64,000 bases of DNA from Sulfitobacter sp. S190 (lineage in GTDB: Bacteria > Pseudomonadota > Alphaproteobacteria > Rhodobacterales > Rhodobacteraceae): NCBI RefSeq assembly GCF_025141935.1, contig NZ_CP081120.1:2480001-2544000 (forward strand), written 5' to 3'. Shown here piece after piece: positions 28,027 to 37,880 of the stretch (position 1 is its first letter; every line of letters starts with the position of its first letter). The notes beneath the pieces are model-generated. The model did not search any database, was not told the DNA's origin, and saw only the letters and a program-made list of their open reading frames with translations. Made by a program: the position numbers and the translations under genes.

Positions 28027-29559
28027 TCACAGCGGGATGTTGTTGTGTTTCTTCCACGGCATGCTGGCCTTTTTGTTGCGCAGGCTGGCAAAGGCACGCG
28101 CGACCCGTTTGCGGGTGGAGCGCGGCTGGATCACCTCGTCAATGAAGCCACGCTCGGCTGCGACAAAGGGATTGGCAAAGCGGGTTTCGTAATCCGCTGT
28201 GTGCTGGGCGATCTTTTTGGCATCGCCCAGATCGGCGCGGTGGATGATTTCGGTCGCGCCCTTGGCCCCCATCACGGCAATCTCGGCGGTGGGCCAGGCA
28301 TAGTTGAAATCAGACCGCAGGTGTTTGGACGCCATCACGTCATAGGCCCCGCCGTAGGCCTTGCGGGTGATCACGGTCACCATTGGCACAGTCGCTTCGC
28401 CATACGCAAACAGCAGCTTTGCCCCGTGCTTGATAACGCCGCCATATTCTTGGCTGGTCCCCGGCAGGAAGCCCGGCACATCGACCAACGTCAGGATCGG
28501 GATTTCGAACGCGTCGCAGAACCGCACGAAACGCGCGGCCTTGCGGCTGCTGTCGATGTCCAGACAACCGGCCAGCACCATCGGCTGGTTGGCGACCACA
28601 CCGACACTGCGCCCCTCAAGACGGATAAAGCCGGTGATGATGTTCTTGGCGAAATCTTCCTGAATCTCGTAGAAATCACCCTCATCCGCGAGCTTGTGGA
28701 TCAGTTCTTTCATGTCGTAGGGCGTGTTGGGATTTTCGGGCACCAGCGTGTCCAGCGACGCCTCGATCCGGTCCGGTTCATCGAAGAACGGGCGCACGGG
28801 GGGCTTTTCGCGGTTGTTGGAAGGCAGGAAATCCACGAGCCTGCGGACCTCGGCCATCGCCTCGACGTCATTCTCGAACGCCCCGTCGGCAACGGAGGAT
28901 TTGCGGGTGTGGGTGCTGGCGCCGCCCAGCTCTTCGGCGGTGACCTGTTCGTTGGTCACGGTTTTGACCACGTCGGGGCCGGTGACGAACATGTAAGAGG
29001 TGTCTTTGACCATGAAGATGAAGTCGGTCATCGCGGGGCTATAGACCGCGCCGCCCGCACAGGGGCCCATGATCACGCTGATCTGCGGGATCACGCCCGA
29101 GGCTTCGATGTTGCGCTGGAACACTTCGGCGTATCCCGCAAGGCTTGCCACGCCTTCCTGAATACGCGCGCCGCCGCTGTCGTTGATGCCGATGACAGGC
29201 GCGCCATTCTGGATCGCCATGTCCTGTATCTTGCAGATTTTCTGGGCATGGGTTTCGGACAAGGAGCCGCCGAACACCGTGAAATCCTGACTGAAGAGAT
29301 AAACAAGCCGCCCGTTGATCGTGCCCCAACCGGTGACAACGCCGTCGCCTGCGGGCTTTTGCTTTTCCATCCCGAAATCGGTGCAGCGATGCGTGACGAA
29401 CATGTCGAATTCTTCGAAAGAGCCTTCATCCAGCAGCAGATCGATGCGTTCACGGGCCGTCAGCTTGCCGCGCGCGTGCTGCGCGTCGATGCGTTTCTGG
29501 CCACCCCCCAATCGGGCGTCGGTGCGGCGATCGTCGAGCTGTTGCAGAATGTCTTTCAT
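28027..29559 (-). CDS. pccB: Propionyl-CoA carboxylase, beta (carboxyltransferase) subunit
   Basis: 510 residues, starting [20 protein letters not shown]. It has the two crotonase-like halves of the family: the N-terminal acyl-CoA part with [20 protein letters not shown] and [20 protein letters not shown], then [20 protein letters not shown]. The C-terminal part has [20 protein letters not shown] and [17 protein letters not shown]. It forms the alpha6-beta6 carboxylase with PccA and is probably first in the minus-strand pcc unit. GCAAA-type operator repeats lie 65-120 bp upstream. Confidence 0.97.
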   Translation of the reverse strand: MKDILQQLDDRRTDARLGGGQKRIDAQHARGKLTARERIDLLLDEGSFEEFDMFVTHRCTDFGMEKQKPAGDGVVTGWGTINGRLVYLFSQDFTVFGGSLSETHAQKICKIQDMAIQNGAPVIGINDSGGARIQEGVASLAGYAEVFQRNIEASGVIPQISVIMGPCAGGAVYSPAMTDFIFMVKDTSYMFVTGPDVVKTVTNEQVTAEELGGASTHTRKSSVADGAFENDVEAMAEVRRLVDFLPSNNREKPPVRPFFDEPDRIEASLDTLVPENPNTPYDMKELIHKLADEGDFYEIQEDFAKNIITGFIRLEGRSVGVVANQPMVLAGCLDIDSSRKAARFVRFCDAFEIPILTLVDVPGFLPGTSQEYGGVIKHGAKLLFAYGEATVPMVTVITRKAYGGAYDVMASKHLRSDFNYAWPTAEIAVMGAKGATEIIHRADLGDAKKIAQHTADYETRFANPFVAAERGFIDEVIQPRSTRKRVARAFASLRNKKASMPWKKHNNIPL

Positions 29560-29625
29560 GGCGGGCTCCTCCCCTTGCGTTGGCCCTGTTTAGCCAAGCG
29601 GACGGGGGAACCAAAGGGGATTCCG

Positions 29626-29678
29626 GCAAATTTGCAAATTCTATTCAGTCGCATCGCTGCGAATTGCAAAACTGCGAA
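29626..29678. promoter_or_regulatory. Candidate ScfR/PccR operators in the pccB-MFS divergent promoter region
   Basis: Repeated GCAAA or GCGAA units: GCAAATTTGCAAA at 29626-29638 (units 8 bp apart) and a second array GCGAATTGCAAAACTGCGAA at 29659-29678 (units 7 and 8 bp apart). The TTTGCAAA core agrees with the motif reported for PccR in Rhodobacter sphaeroides. Placement between the divergent pccB and MFS genes fits control of both. Confidence 0.65.
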
Positions 29679-29727
29679 GCGCAATTCTGGATGGACAGGT
29701 TGAACCGATGCGTTTAGTTCCGTGAGC

Positions 29728-30975
29728 ATGCAACATATCCGCGAAGATCTGGCGCCGGTACAACTTGGCGACCGGAACAGCCCCCCGCATATCCTGACCC
29801 TGATCCTGCTGGCTGGCATGTCCGCCACGGTGATGAATATGTTCCTGCCCAGCCTGCCCCGCATGGCCGACCATTTCGACACCGAGTATAGCGTGATGCA
29901 GTTGTCGGTGGCTGTGTATCTGGGGTTCAGCGCGGTCATGCAGCTGTTTATCGGGCCGATTTCGGACAAATTGGGCCGGCGGCCCGTGATCCTGTGGGGG
30001 GTCGGGGTGTTTCTGGCCGCGACCGTCGGCTGTATCTTCGCCAGCAGCATCGAAGTCTTCCTGATGTTCCGGATGTTGCAGGCCGTCGTGGCGGTGGCCA
30101 TGGTGCTCAGCCGCGCCGCGGTACGCGACATGTACGCCGACAATCAGGCCGCCTCCGTGATCGGATATGTCACGATGGGCATGGCCGTCGTGCCGATGAT
30201 CAGCCCCGCTTTAGGCGGCGTATTGGATGAGCTTTTTGGCTGGGAAGCGGTGTTCTGGGCCCTGTTCGCCATGGGCGCAGGCGTCTGGCTGATGGCGTGG
30301 AGCGATATGGGAGAGACCGCGCAGCCCTCGCACAAGAGCATTTTCCAGCAGTTCGCCGAGTATCCCGAGCTGCTGAGCAGCCCGCGCTTCTGGGGGTATG
30401 CGCTGGCCTCCGGTTTCTGCTCGGGCGCCTTTTTTGCCTATCTCGGCGGGGCGCCGTTTGTGGGCAAGGAAGTCTTCGGCATGTCGCCTTCGGTGCTCGG
30501 CTTTTTCTTCGGGGCACCGGCTGTGGGCTATTTCTTGGGCAATTTCCTGACCGGACGGTATGCCACGCGCTTTGGCGTGAACCGGATGGTGTTCTGGGGC
30601 TGCATGGCAAATGCGGTGGGCGGGGCCATATCCCTACTCATTTTCCTTGCAGGCTACGGCACGCCCGTCAGCTTTTTCGGGATGATGACACTGGTCGGTC
30701 TGGGCAACGGATTGTGCATTCCCAACGCCACGGCGGGCATGTTGTCGGTGCGCCCGCATTTGGCGGGCACCGCGTCGGGTCTGGGCGGTGCGATCATGAT
30801 CGGCGGCGGCGCGGGTCTCAGCGCGCTGGCCGGTGCGCTGCTGAACGAAAACACCGGCGCCTTCCCGCTGTTGTGGCTGATGTTCCTGACCGCGCTTGCG
30901 GGGCTTGCCTCCATCTGGACGGTGGTGCGTCGCGAACGGACACTGGCGCTGCGAGGCGGACCGACACCCTTGTGA
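29728..30975 (+). CDS. MFS multidrug effflux-type transporter (Bcr/CflA-like)
   Basis: 415 residues, 12 predicted membrane segments, of the drug:H+ antiporter (DHA1, Bcr/CflA) group. Typical features are TLILLAGMSATVMNMFLPSL, the loop GPISDKLGRRPVILWGVGVF and LMFRMLQAVVAVAMVLSRAA (motif C-like region). A GTG two codons earlier is a possible alternative start, since no clear ribosome site is seen. It is divergent from pccB and co-directional with the regulator gene downstream (56 bp). The substrate is unknown, although shared operators would suggest a link to short-chain acyl metabolism. Confidence 0.88.
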   Translation: MQHIREDLAPVQLGDRNSPPHILTLILLAGMSATVMNMFLPSLPRMADHFDTEYSVMQLSVAVYLGFSAVMQLFIGPISDKLGRRPVILWGVGVFLAATVGCIFASSIEVFLMFRMLQAVVAVAMVLSRAAVRDMYADNQAASVIGYVTMGMAVVPMISPALGGVLDELFGWEAVFWALFAMGAGVWLMAWSDMGETAQPSHKSIFQQFAEYPELLSSPRFWGYALASGFCSGAFFAYLGGAPFVGKEVFGMSPSVLGFFFGAPAVGYFLGNFLTGRYATRFGVNRMVFWGCMANAVGGAISLLIFLAGYGTPVSFFGMMTLVGLGNGLCIPNATAGMLSVRPHLAGTASGLGGAIMIGGGAGLSALAGALLNENTGAFPLLWLMFLTALAGLASIWTVVRRERTLALRGGPTPL

Positions 30976-30980
30976 GCGCC

Positions 30981-31020
30981 GCTTTGCAAAGCTAGGGTGC
31001 GGCGCGTGCAAAGTTGCAAA
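30981..31020. promoter_or_regulatory. Candidate ScfR/PccR operators upstream of the regulator gene
   Basis: A perfect 12-bp palindrome GCTTTGCAAAGC at 30981-30992 and the tandem TGCAAAGTTGCAAA at 31007-31020 (GCAAA units 8 bp apart, as at pccB). They lie 12-50 bp before the ATG, a position that suggests autoregulation. Confidence 0.65.
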
Positions 31021-31031
31021 GGGCTGCGATC

Positions 31032-32432
31032 ATGGCGACACAAAAGCTTTATGCGGGGGCAAAGCTGCGCGAATTGCGCACGCGGCTCGAACACACCCAG
31101 AAGGATTTCGCCGCCCGGCTGGGCGTGTCGCTGCCCTATCTCAACCAGATGGAAAACAACAACCGGCCCGTGTCCACGACGGTGGTTCTGGCGCTGGCGT
31201 CGGAATTCGGGCTCGATGTTACGGAATTGAGCGCGGGCGACGGCGAAAGGCTGGTCTCGGACATGCGCGAGGCGCTTGCCGATCCGCTTTTCGAAGGGGA
31301 CATGCCGCCGCTGGCCGACCTGCGGCTTGCCGCGTCGAACGCACCGGGGCTGGCGCGGGCCTTTCTGGCCCTGCACCAGAACTACCGGCAGGTGCACGAA
31401 CGGCTCGCGTCACTGGACGAGGCGTTGGGCCGCGAGGACAGCCGCGCCACCCCCAGCCCATGGGAAGAGGTGCGCGATTTCTTCCATTACTGCGACAACT
31501 ATATCGACGCCGTCGACCGCGCAGCGGAGCATTTCGCCGCCCGCCACGCCGGTCCGCAGGGCATCCGTGCCGCGGCGATCGAGGCGCTGTCGCAGCGCGG
31601 TTTGCGGGTGATGTTCACCGATATGGATGCCATGCGGATGGTCGATCCTGCGGCCGGAACGCTGCAGATCTCGTCGCGGCTGACCGAACAGACACAGACG
31701 TTCCAGATCCTGCTGCAGGTGGCCCTGCGCACACAGGACAAACTGCTCGATGCCACGCTCGATCTGGCGCGGTTCCACACGCCTGCGGCCCGCGACATTG
31801 CCAAGATCGGGCTGGCCAACTACTTCGCGGGCGCGGCGCTCATGCCCTATACCGCCTTTCAGGACCACGCCCGAAGCTGCCGCCACGATCTGGAAATACT
31901 GGCCCAGCATTTCGGCGCATCCATCGAACAGGTGGCGCACCGGCTCTCCACCTTGCAGCGTCCGGGGGCGAAGGGGTTGCCCTTCTTCTTTGTCCGGGTC
32001 GATCAGGCCGGCACCATCACCAAACGCCATTCCGCCACGCGGCTCCAGTTTGCCCGGTTCGGCGGCGCCTGTCCTTTGTGGAACGTGCACCGCGCCTTTG
32101 AGACCCCTTCGCAATTCCTGCGCCAACTGGCCGAAACCCCCGATGGCGTGCGCTATATCTCCATCGCGCGGGACATTTCGAAATCCGCAGGCCGGTTCGG
32201 CGCGCCGCTGCGCCGGTTTGCCATCGCCTTGGGGTGCGAGGTCCGGCACGCTTCCGAACTGGTCTATGCGGACGGTCTGGACCTCAGCCGCGACAGTGCG
32301 TTTGAGCCGATCGGGATTTCGTGCCGCATTTGCGAGCGCAAGCAGTGCCACCAGCGCGCGGTGCCCCCGCTGGAGCGCAATCTGGTCGTCGATCCGAACC
32401 GGCGCGACCTGCTGCCCTACCGCGTGGACTAG
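31032..32432 (+). CDS. pccR: Short-chain fatty acyl-CoA regulator (ScfR/PccR family)
   Basis: 466 residues. Residues 1-65 are an XRE helix-turn-helix (KLRELRTRLEHTQKDFAARL, then SLPYLNQMENNNRPVS). A long IrrE-like domain follows without an HExxH site (FQILLQVALRTQDKLL in its place). A C-terminal DUF2083-like part has a Cys cluster in GISCRICERKQCHQR. This architecture is that of ScfR proteins, where PccR of Rhodobacter sphaeroides activates pcc genes in response to a short-chain acyl-CoA. The start MATQKLYAGAKLRELR was chosen over a GTG six codons upstream that overlaps the candidate operator. The neighbourhood with pccB supports the call. Confidence 0.88.
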   Translation: MATQKLYAGAKLRELRTRLEHTQKDFAARLGVSLPYLNQMENNNRPVSTTVVLALASEFGLDVTELSAGDGERLVSDMREALADPLFEGDMPPLADLRLAASNAPGLARAFLALHQNYRQVHERLASLDEALGREDSRATPSPWEEVRDFFHYCDNYIDAVDRAAEHFAARHAGPQGIRAAAIEALSQRGLRVMFTDMDAMRMVDPAAGTLQISSRLTEQTQTFQILLQVALRTQDKLLDATLDLARFHTPAARDIAKIGLANYFAGAALMPYTAFQDHARSCRHDLEILAQHFGASIEQVAHRLSTLQRPGAKGLPFFFVRVDQAGTITKRHSATRLQFARFGGACPLWNVHRAFETPSQFLRQLAETPDGVRYISIARDISKSAGRFGAPLRRFAIALGCEVRHASELVYADGLDLSRDSAFEPIGISCRICERKQCHQRAVPPLERNLVVDPNRRDLLPYRVD

Positions 32433-33106
32433 CGGCGTGCGGCCCGCCAACCGGCGGCGCGGGCGGCCTCGGCCGAGCAGAACCACCGCTCGCCCTTGTC
32501 TGTATTGATGCCGGTGCGTTCGTAATGGGCCTGTTGTGGCATATGAAAGATGCGGGTGCCGGACCCGCTGATATTGCCCTTGATCGGACAGGCGGCGTCC
32601 GGCGGGATGCGCCCTTTTGCACGGGTGGCACGGTGCTGGGCGGGGCTTTGCAGACGCTGCGCGTGCAGCCCGCGGTCCAGCCGTGCCGCGTCACGTTCCA
32701 GCGCCGCATAGTCATCGCCATACCGGACATAGGCAAAGGCCAGCCCTTCGCCGACCAGCCACGCCCCGATGTCGTCACCGTCAAGATTGCAGCGCGCCAC
32801 GTGGCGTCCGTATCTGTCGCGCTCCATCAGGTTGCAGCGGATTTCGTCGCCCTGCAACCGGGCGCGCACCGCATCCGTCACCCAGGCCCCGCAGCCCCAC
32901 TGCACACCCTGTTCGGTGCGGCAGGTCTGGTCATTCTCGGGGGCATCGATCGCATGCAGGCGGATGCGCGTGCCGTCCACGTCAAGCGTGTCGCCGTCAA
33001 TGACCCGCGCCGGGCCGCTGACCGTGTCGGTGGACACGGGCGCGCAGGCCTGAACCGTCAGGCCCACTGCTACCAGCGCACCACATATTGATCTTACACT
33101 CACCAC
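32429..33106 (-). CDS. Thermonuclease (SNase)-like protein with a C-terminal sunset/ExoI-type tail
   Basis: 225 residues with a GTG start (a second GTG two codons later is equivalent). The N-terminal signal MVSVRSICGALVAVGLTVQA ends in a possible lipobox QAC. The SNase-like fold follows: RVIDGDTLDVDGTRIRLHAI, DAPENDQTC, RDRYGRHVARC. The C-terminal 50 residues match a short tail often attached to such proteins (GSGTRIFHMPQQAHYERTGI, then GERWFCSAEAARAAGW). Catalytic Arg/Glu positions are partly kept, so nuclease activity is possible but not certain. It overlaps the end of the regulator gene by 4 bases (convergent). Confidence 0.82.
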   Translation of the reverse strand: MVSVRSICGALVAVGLTVQACAPVSTDTVSGPARVIDGDTLDVDGTRIRLHAIDAPENDQTCRTEQGVQWGCGAWVTDAVRARLQGDEIRCNLMERDRYGRHVARCNLDGDDIGAWLVGEGLAFAYVRYGDDYAALERDAARLDRGLHAQRLQSPAQHRATRAKGRIPPDAACPIKGNISGSGTRIFHMPQQAHYERTGINTDKGERWFCSAEAARAAGWRAARR

Positions 33107-33193
33107 AAACCGCTATATGGGCGCGGCGGTATGCTTTCACAACCGTTAATCCTGCAAAAGGGTTAACGCGACAATGCGGGCGCGCCGGAGGTC

Positions 33194-34852
33194 CTAGCGT
33201 TGCGCATTTTCCCAGTCGGGATGCACCCACGGCGTCTCGTTGGAGGCGGCCAACGGGTCTTTGCCCAGCACATGATCGGCCATCTTTTCGCCCACCATGA
33301 TCGACGGCCCGTTGAGGTTGCCGTTGGTGATGCGCGGAAAGATCGAACTATCCGCCACCCGCAGCCCGTCCACCCCGATCACACGGCCCTGCGGATCGAC
33401 AACGGCGTCGGGATCGTCGGCGCGGCCCATGCGGCAGGTTCCGCAAGGATGATAGGCGCTCTCGGCATGGGCGCGCACGAAATCGTCGATCTCGTCGTCC
33501 GTCTGCACGTCCGATCCGGGCAGGATCTCGTGTTTGACATAAGGGGCAAAGGCCTCCTGCTCGAAAATCTCGCGGGTCAACCGGACCACGCGCCGCCATT
33601 CAAGCCAATCGTCGTCATGCGACATGTAGTTGAAGAAGATACGCGGATCATCCGCCGGATCGGAGGAGCGCAGCGACACCCGCCCGCGGGACTTGGACCG
33701 CATGGGGCCGGTGTGGGCCTGAAACCCGTGCCCCTCGGCGGCGGCCTTCCCGTCATACCGCACGGCGATGGGCAGGAAATGGTACTGGATGTCGGGATAG
33801 GGAATACCGGCCCGACTGCGGATGAACGCGGCACTTTCAAACTGGTTCGATGCGCCCATGCCCTTCTTGGTAAACAGCCACTGCGCCCCGATCACCGCCT
33901 TCGACATGAGGTTCCAGTGTTTATAAAGCGTGATCGGCTGGCTCGACGCCATCTGGAAATACACCTCCAGATGGTCTTGCAGATTGCCCCCCACACTCGC
34001 GCGGTCCGCGATCACGTCGATGCCATGCTCGGCCAGATGCGCGCCCGGACCGATGCCCGACAGCATCAGCAGCTTGGGCGAGTTGATGGAAGAGGCCGCG
34101 ATGATCACCTCACGGCGGGCGCGGATGGTTTCTGTTTTGCCGCCGCGCCGGACCTCGACGCCGGTGGCGCGCCCCTCCTCGATCACGATCCGCTGTGCCA
34201 GCGCGCGGGTCACCGAAACCGTATCGCGGCGCAGGGCGGGCCGCAGATAGGCGTTGGCCGCAGACCAGCGGCGACCGTTGAAGACCGTCTGCTCCATCGG
34301 GCCGAAACCCTCCTGCTTGCGGCCGTTATAGTCGTCGGTGCTCTCGTAACCCGCCTGCCGGCCTGCATCGACGAAAGCCCGAAACAGCGGGTTCTTGCGC
34401 GGACCGCGGCTGACATGCAGGGGCCCTGCAGTGCCCCGCCAGTCGCTTTCGCCCCCGTGGCCCCCATCGTGCCAGGTTTCCATCCGCTTGAAATACGGCA
34501 ACACATCGGCATAGCTCCAGCCATCGGCGCCGCTGTCGCGCCAGTGGTCGAAATCCATCGCGTGCCCGCGCACGTACACCATGCCGTTGATCGACGATGA
34601 CCCGCCGATGACCTTGCCACGCGGACACACGAGCCGCCGACCGCCCAGACCCGGTTCTGCCTCGGACATGAAGCCCCAGTCGTAGCGCTTCATGTTCATC
34701 GGATAACTCAGCGCCGCCGGCATCTGGATGAACGGCCCCGCATCGGTGCCCCCGTGCTCGATCACCAGCACCGAATGCCCGGCCTCCCCCAGACGGTAGG
34801 CCATGGCACAGCCCGCCGATCCGGCGCCGACAATTACAAAATCCGCTTCCAT
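33194..34852 (-). CDS. betA: Choline dehydrogenase
   Basis: 552-residue GMC-family FAD oxidoreductase converting choline to betaine aldehyde. The N-terminal dinucleotide fold is [20 protein letters not shown], and the GMC signature region reads [20 protein letters not shown]. The C-terminal catalytic His/Asn pair is seen in [12 protein letters not shown] and [19 protein letters not shown]. It is the last gene of the bet cluster, 262 bp downstream of betB; the gap contains strong hairpins. Probably membrane-associated. Confidence 0.95.
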   Translation of the reverse strand: MEADFVIVGAGSAGCAMAYRLGEAGHSVLVIEHGGTDAGPFIQMPAALSYPMNMKRYDWGFMSEAEPGLGGRRLVCPRGKVIGGSSSINGMVYVRGHAMDFDHWRDSGADGWSYADVLPYFKRMETWHDGGHGGESDWRGTAGPLHVSRGPRKNPLFRAFVDAGRQAGYESTDDYNGRKQEGFGPMEQTVFNGRRWSAANAYLRPALRRDTVSVTRALAQRIVIEEGRATGVEVRRGGKTETIRARREVIIAASSINSPKLLMLSGIGPGAHLAEHGIDVIADRASVGGNLQDHLEVYFQMASSQPITLYKHWNLMSKAVIGAQWLFTKKGMGASNQFESAAFIRSRAGIPYPDIQYHFLPIAVRYDGKAAAEGHGFQAHTGPMRSKSRGRVSLRSSDPADDPRIFFNYMSHDDDWLEWRRVVRLTREIFEQEAFAPYVKHEILPGSDVQTDDEIDDFVRAHAESAYHPCGTCRMGRADDPDAVVDPQGRVIGVDGLRVADSSIFPRITNGNLNGPSIMVGEKMADHVLGKDPLAASNETPWVHPDWENAQR

Positions 34853-34875
34853 CGTCCCGTTCCTTCGCCTTCGTG

Positions 34876-35003
34876 ATTCCGCAACGGGTCAAGGAGGCGC
34901 GCAGCGCCCCGGGCACAGCCCGGCCATGTCCTTGAGGCGTTGGGGAATCGCACTCAAACTCGTCGAGGTGCCTTGAGGCGCGCATTGCGCCCTCAAGCAC
35001 CTC
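34876..35003. repeat. Hairpin-rich betB-betA intergenic region
   Basis: A near-perfect hairpin pairs GAGGTGCCTTGAGGCGCGC (34965-34983) with GCGCCCTCAAGCACCTC (34987-35003), interrupted by one bulged base. A second inverted pair TCAAGG / CCTTGA spans 34878-34935, and CCTTGAGGCG recurs at 34930 and 34971. No T-run follows, so mRNA processing, partial termination or a dispersed repeat are all possible. Confidence 0.6.
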
Positions 35004-35114
35004 TGTGCAGACAGGACAGCGCGTGCGGCCTGCCCGGTCCGTGCTTTTCTGCGAGAACCTGCGCGCCCTGCCCCCTAAAAAAGGCGTGCGCGCAGCGCTC
35101 CGCAGGATCACCGC

Positions 35115-36566
35115 TCAGAACGGCGCTTCCACGTCGCCCATCCGCACGTAAACGGATTTGACCTGGCTGTAGTGCTCGATCGCGGCTTTGGAATTCTCGC
35201 GGCCCACACCCGATGCCTTCACCCCCCCGAACGGCGCCTCGACCGGCGCGTCATTGTAGGTGTTGATATAGCAGGTGCCCGCCTCGAAACGGGCCGCCAC
35301 GCGATGCGCGCGCGCCAGATCGCGGGTAAACACGCCTGCGGCCAGCCCGAATTCGGTGTCGTTGGCGCGCGCCATCACATCCGCCTCGTCCTCGAAATCG
35401 AAAACCGCCATCACGGGGCCAAAGATTTCCTCGCGCGCGATGGTCATCCCGTCGGTCACATCGGCAAAGACCGTGGGCTGTATAAAGTATCCGTCGCCCT
35501 CGATCTCGGCGCCGCCGGTCACCAGCCGCGCGCCCTCTGCCTTGCCCGTCTCGATGTACTTCAACACGATGTCGAGCTGGTTGCGCGACACCATCGGGCC
35601 AAAGCTCGTGGCCGGATCCATCGGATCGCCGATCACCGCCCCTGCCAGACGCTCGGACAGCCGCTCGAGGAACGCCTCCTTGATGTCCTTGTGCACGAAG
35701 ACCCGCGTCCCGTTGGAACAGACCTGCCCCGAGCTGTAGAAATTGCCCAGAATGGCGCCCGATACGGCATTCTCGATATCGGCATCCTCGAACACGATCA
35801 TCGGGGATTTGCCACCCAGCTCCATCGTGACGTGCTTCATGCCCGCGGCAGCGGCAGCATAGACCTTGCGCCCCGTGGGCACCGACCCGGTCAGCGACAC
35901 CTTGTCGACCCGCGCGTCCGTGACCAGTTTCGCGCCGACCTCACCCATGCCCTGAATGACATTGTAGAGCCCCGCGGGCAGGCCCGCCTCATGCAGGATC
36001 TCCGCCACTTTCAGCGCGCACAGCGGCGTGGTCTCGGACGGTTTGAACACGACCGCATTGCCACAGGCCAGCGCAGGCGCGCCTTTCCAGCAGGCGATCT
36101 GGGTGGGATAATTCCATGCGCCGATGCCAACACAGACGCCTAACGGCTCGCGGCGGGTATAGACCCAATCCTCGCCCAGCTGGATATGCTCTCCGGTCAG
36201 TGCGCCGGCCAGTCCGCCGAAATACTCCAGCGCGTCCGCACCTGACGTGGCATCGGCGACCGAGGTTTCCTGATAGGGCTTGCCGGTGTCATAGGTCTCC
36301 AGCACCGACAGATCGTGGTTGCGCGCGCGCATGATGTCGGCGGCGCGGCGCAGGATGCGGCCCCGCTCTGTCCCGGTCATCGCGGCCCAGGCGGCCTGGG
36401 CCGTGCGCGCGGCATCCAGCGCCATGTCGACAATCGCGGGCGTGGCGGCATGCACGGTGGCAATGACCTCGCCGGTTGCGGGGTAAACCACGTCGATCTT
36501 CGCACCTGCGGTGTCTTCGACATAGGCGCCATTGATGAAATGGCTGGCTTCGGGTTGGGTGTTCAT
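35115..36566 (-). CDS. betB: Betaine aldehyde dehydrogenase
   Basis: 483-residue NAD(P)-dependent aldehyde dehydrogenase making glycine betaine. The start [20 protein letters not shown] has GAGAGG 4 bases upstream. Catalytic residues are the Glu in [18 protein letters not shown] and the Cys in [15 protein letters not shown]. The cofactor region reads [20 protein letters not shown]. It lies in the middle of the bet cluster and is followed 262 bp later by betA. Confidence 0.95.
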   Translation of the reverse strand: MNTQPEASHFINGAYVEDTAGAKIDVVYPATGEVIATVHAATPAIVDMALDAARTAQAAWAAMTGTERGRILRRAADIMRARNHDLSVLETYDTGKPYQETSVADATSGADALEYFGGLAGALTGEHIQLGEDWVYTRREPLGVCVGIGAWNYPTQIACWKGAPALACGNAVVFKPSETTPLCALKVAEILHEAGLPAGLYNVIQGMGEVGAKLVTDARVDKVSLTGSVPTGRKVYAAAAAGMKHVTMELGGKSPMIVFEDADIENAVSGAILGNFYSSGQVCSNGTRVFVHKDIKEAFLERLSERLAGAVIGDPMDPATSFGPMVSRNQLDIVLKYIETGKAEGARLVTGGAEIEGDGYFIQPTVFADVTDGMTIAREEIFGPVMAVFDFEDEADVMARANDTEFGLAAGVFTRDLARAHRVAARFEAGTCYINTYNDAPVEAPFGGVKASGVGRENSKAAIEHYSQVKSVYVRMGDVEAPF

Positions 36567-36638
36567 AGGGCCTCTCATGTGTCGGATGGGGCAGCCCGCG
36601 TGGCGCGGGCGACCCCTTTGATGGTCAGATTGCGCGGA

Positions 36639-37823
36639 TCATTCGGCCGGCACGTTTGCATTGCCCGTCAGCGCGCTCAGCTTGCCGCGCTTGACGAAAA
36701 ACATATACGCCAACGCCGCGAGATAGATGCCGATCACCACCGTGCCGACCCACTGGATCTGCAGCCACTGGCTCTGGAACAGCAGCGTCAGCACAAACAG
36801 GCCGATCGCATTGGCCAGCACGTAGGACACGGTGCCGAACCGTTCGGTCGTCAGGTTCAGGTTGTCGGTATAGAGCCGGATCAGGCTGTCGAAGGAATTG
36901 ATCACGAAGACAATGCCCACGACTGTCATGGCCCAGTTGGGCACACCCGCGGTACCGATGCCGTTGAGGAAGTAGAAATACAGCACCGAAAACCACAGTG
37001 CCAGGGGGATCGACGGGAACACCAGCAGCGCCGCCAGCAGTTGCCACGTCTTGAGCCCGCCCACGAAACGGCTGACGAACTGGCCGATCATGATGGACCA
37101 CGCGAACCACCAGAAAAGGTAGAATTCGTGGTAATCGGTCAGCGGCACGATGAACTTGTGGATGTTCGAGAAATAGCCGCCGATGTTGCTGGCACTCGAG
37201 GCCAGATCGCCCACGCCCATCCCCGCGTTGAGGAACATGTAGAGGATCAGGCCCAGAAACAGCACCGTGGAGCTGACCGACAGGACCTTGACGAATTTCA
37301 GGTCCGTGGAGCTGAACGCGGCGACAAGGATCACCAGGAAGCAGATCAGGTAGAACACCGGCAGGATCGTCTCACCGTCGCCCACTTCGGCGATATAGTA
37401 GGGCATGTAGATCAGGAAAAGCGCGCCGGTAAAGGCGCAGGTCGTGATGATGACGATGTTGTTGAGCACCTTGATCACGGGGATTTCAAAGAACTTCACC
37501 CGCGGCTCGATCGCGCAGAAATAGAAGGTCGTCAGGAAGTAGAACGCCCAGATCAGAAACCCCCAGAACCCGAATTCCAGCGCCAGCGGATTGGTGAACG
37601 CATAGGCAGGCTCGGCTGCCGTATCGGCATAGAGCGGAAAGTCGAAGGCCAGCGGGAACATGATCAGCCCCACATCCAGCCCCGAAGTGAACAGGATCGC
37701 GATAAAGGTGAAAAGCGGCACCGGGGTCACGCCGGTCAGCGGCAGGTTCCACCACTTGATGACGCAAAAGATGACCAGCGCGAACGCCAGTATGACGCCG
37801 AATGATATGATCGATGTAAGCAT
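36639..37823 (-). CDS. BCCT-like choline/betaine transporter (short form)
   Basis: 394-residue polytopic inner-membrane protein with about 11 hydrophobic segments. FYLFWWFAWSIMIGQFVSRF corresponds to the conserved BCCT segment-8 motif with its tryptophan-rich core, and TSGLDVGLIMFPLAFDFPLY to the substrate-loop region. It is 100-250 residues shorter than typical BetT or BetP and lacks long N- and C-terminal osmosensing tails. AGAGGGAC lies just before the ATG. Placement between betB and betC makes choline or choline-sulfate uptake likely. The substrate is inferred from context. Confidence 0.82.
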   Translation of the reverse strand: MLTSIISFGVILAFALVIFCVIKWWNLPLTGVTPVPLFTFIAILFTSGLDVGLIMFPLAFDFPLYADTAAEPAYAFTNPLALEFGFWGFLIWAFYFLTTFYFCAIEPRVKFFEIPVIKVLNNIVIITTCAFTGALFLIYMPYYIAEVGDGETILPVFYLICFLVILVAAFSSTDLKFVKVLSVSSTVLFLGLILYMFLNAGMGVGDLASSASNIGGYFSNIHKFIVPLTDYHEFYLFWWFAWSIMIGQFVSRFVGGLKTWQLLAALLVFPSIPLALWFSVLYFYFLNGIGTAGVPNWAMTVVGIVFVINSFDSLIRLYTDNLNLTTERFGTVSYVLANAIGLFVLTLLFQSQWLQIQWVGTVVIGIYLAALAYMFFVKRGKLSALTGNANVPAE

Positions 37824-37880
37824 GTTGTCCCTCTTGTTGTTCTTGTTCGTTCCGGCCTGCGCGACGGGGTCGCGTGGCCG

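Noticed and set aside
36315..37805. A 496-codon plus-strand frame antisense to betB and the BCCT gene
   Set aside because: The composition is dominated by His, Gln, Arg and Asp without hydrophobic core, the usual shadow of a membrane-protein gene read backwards.
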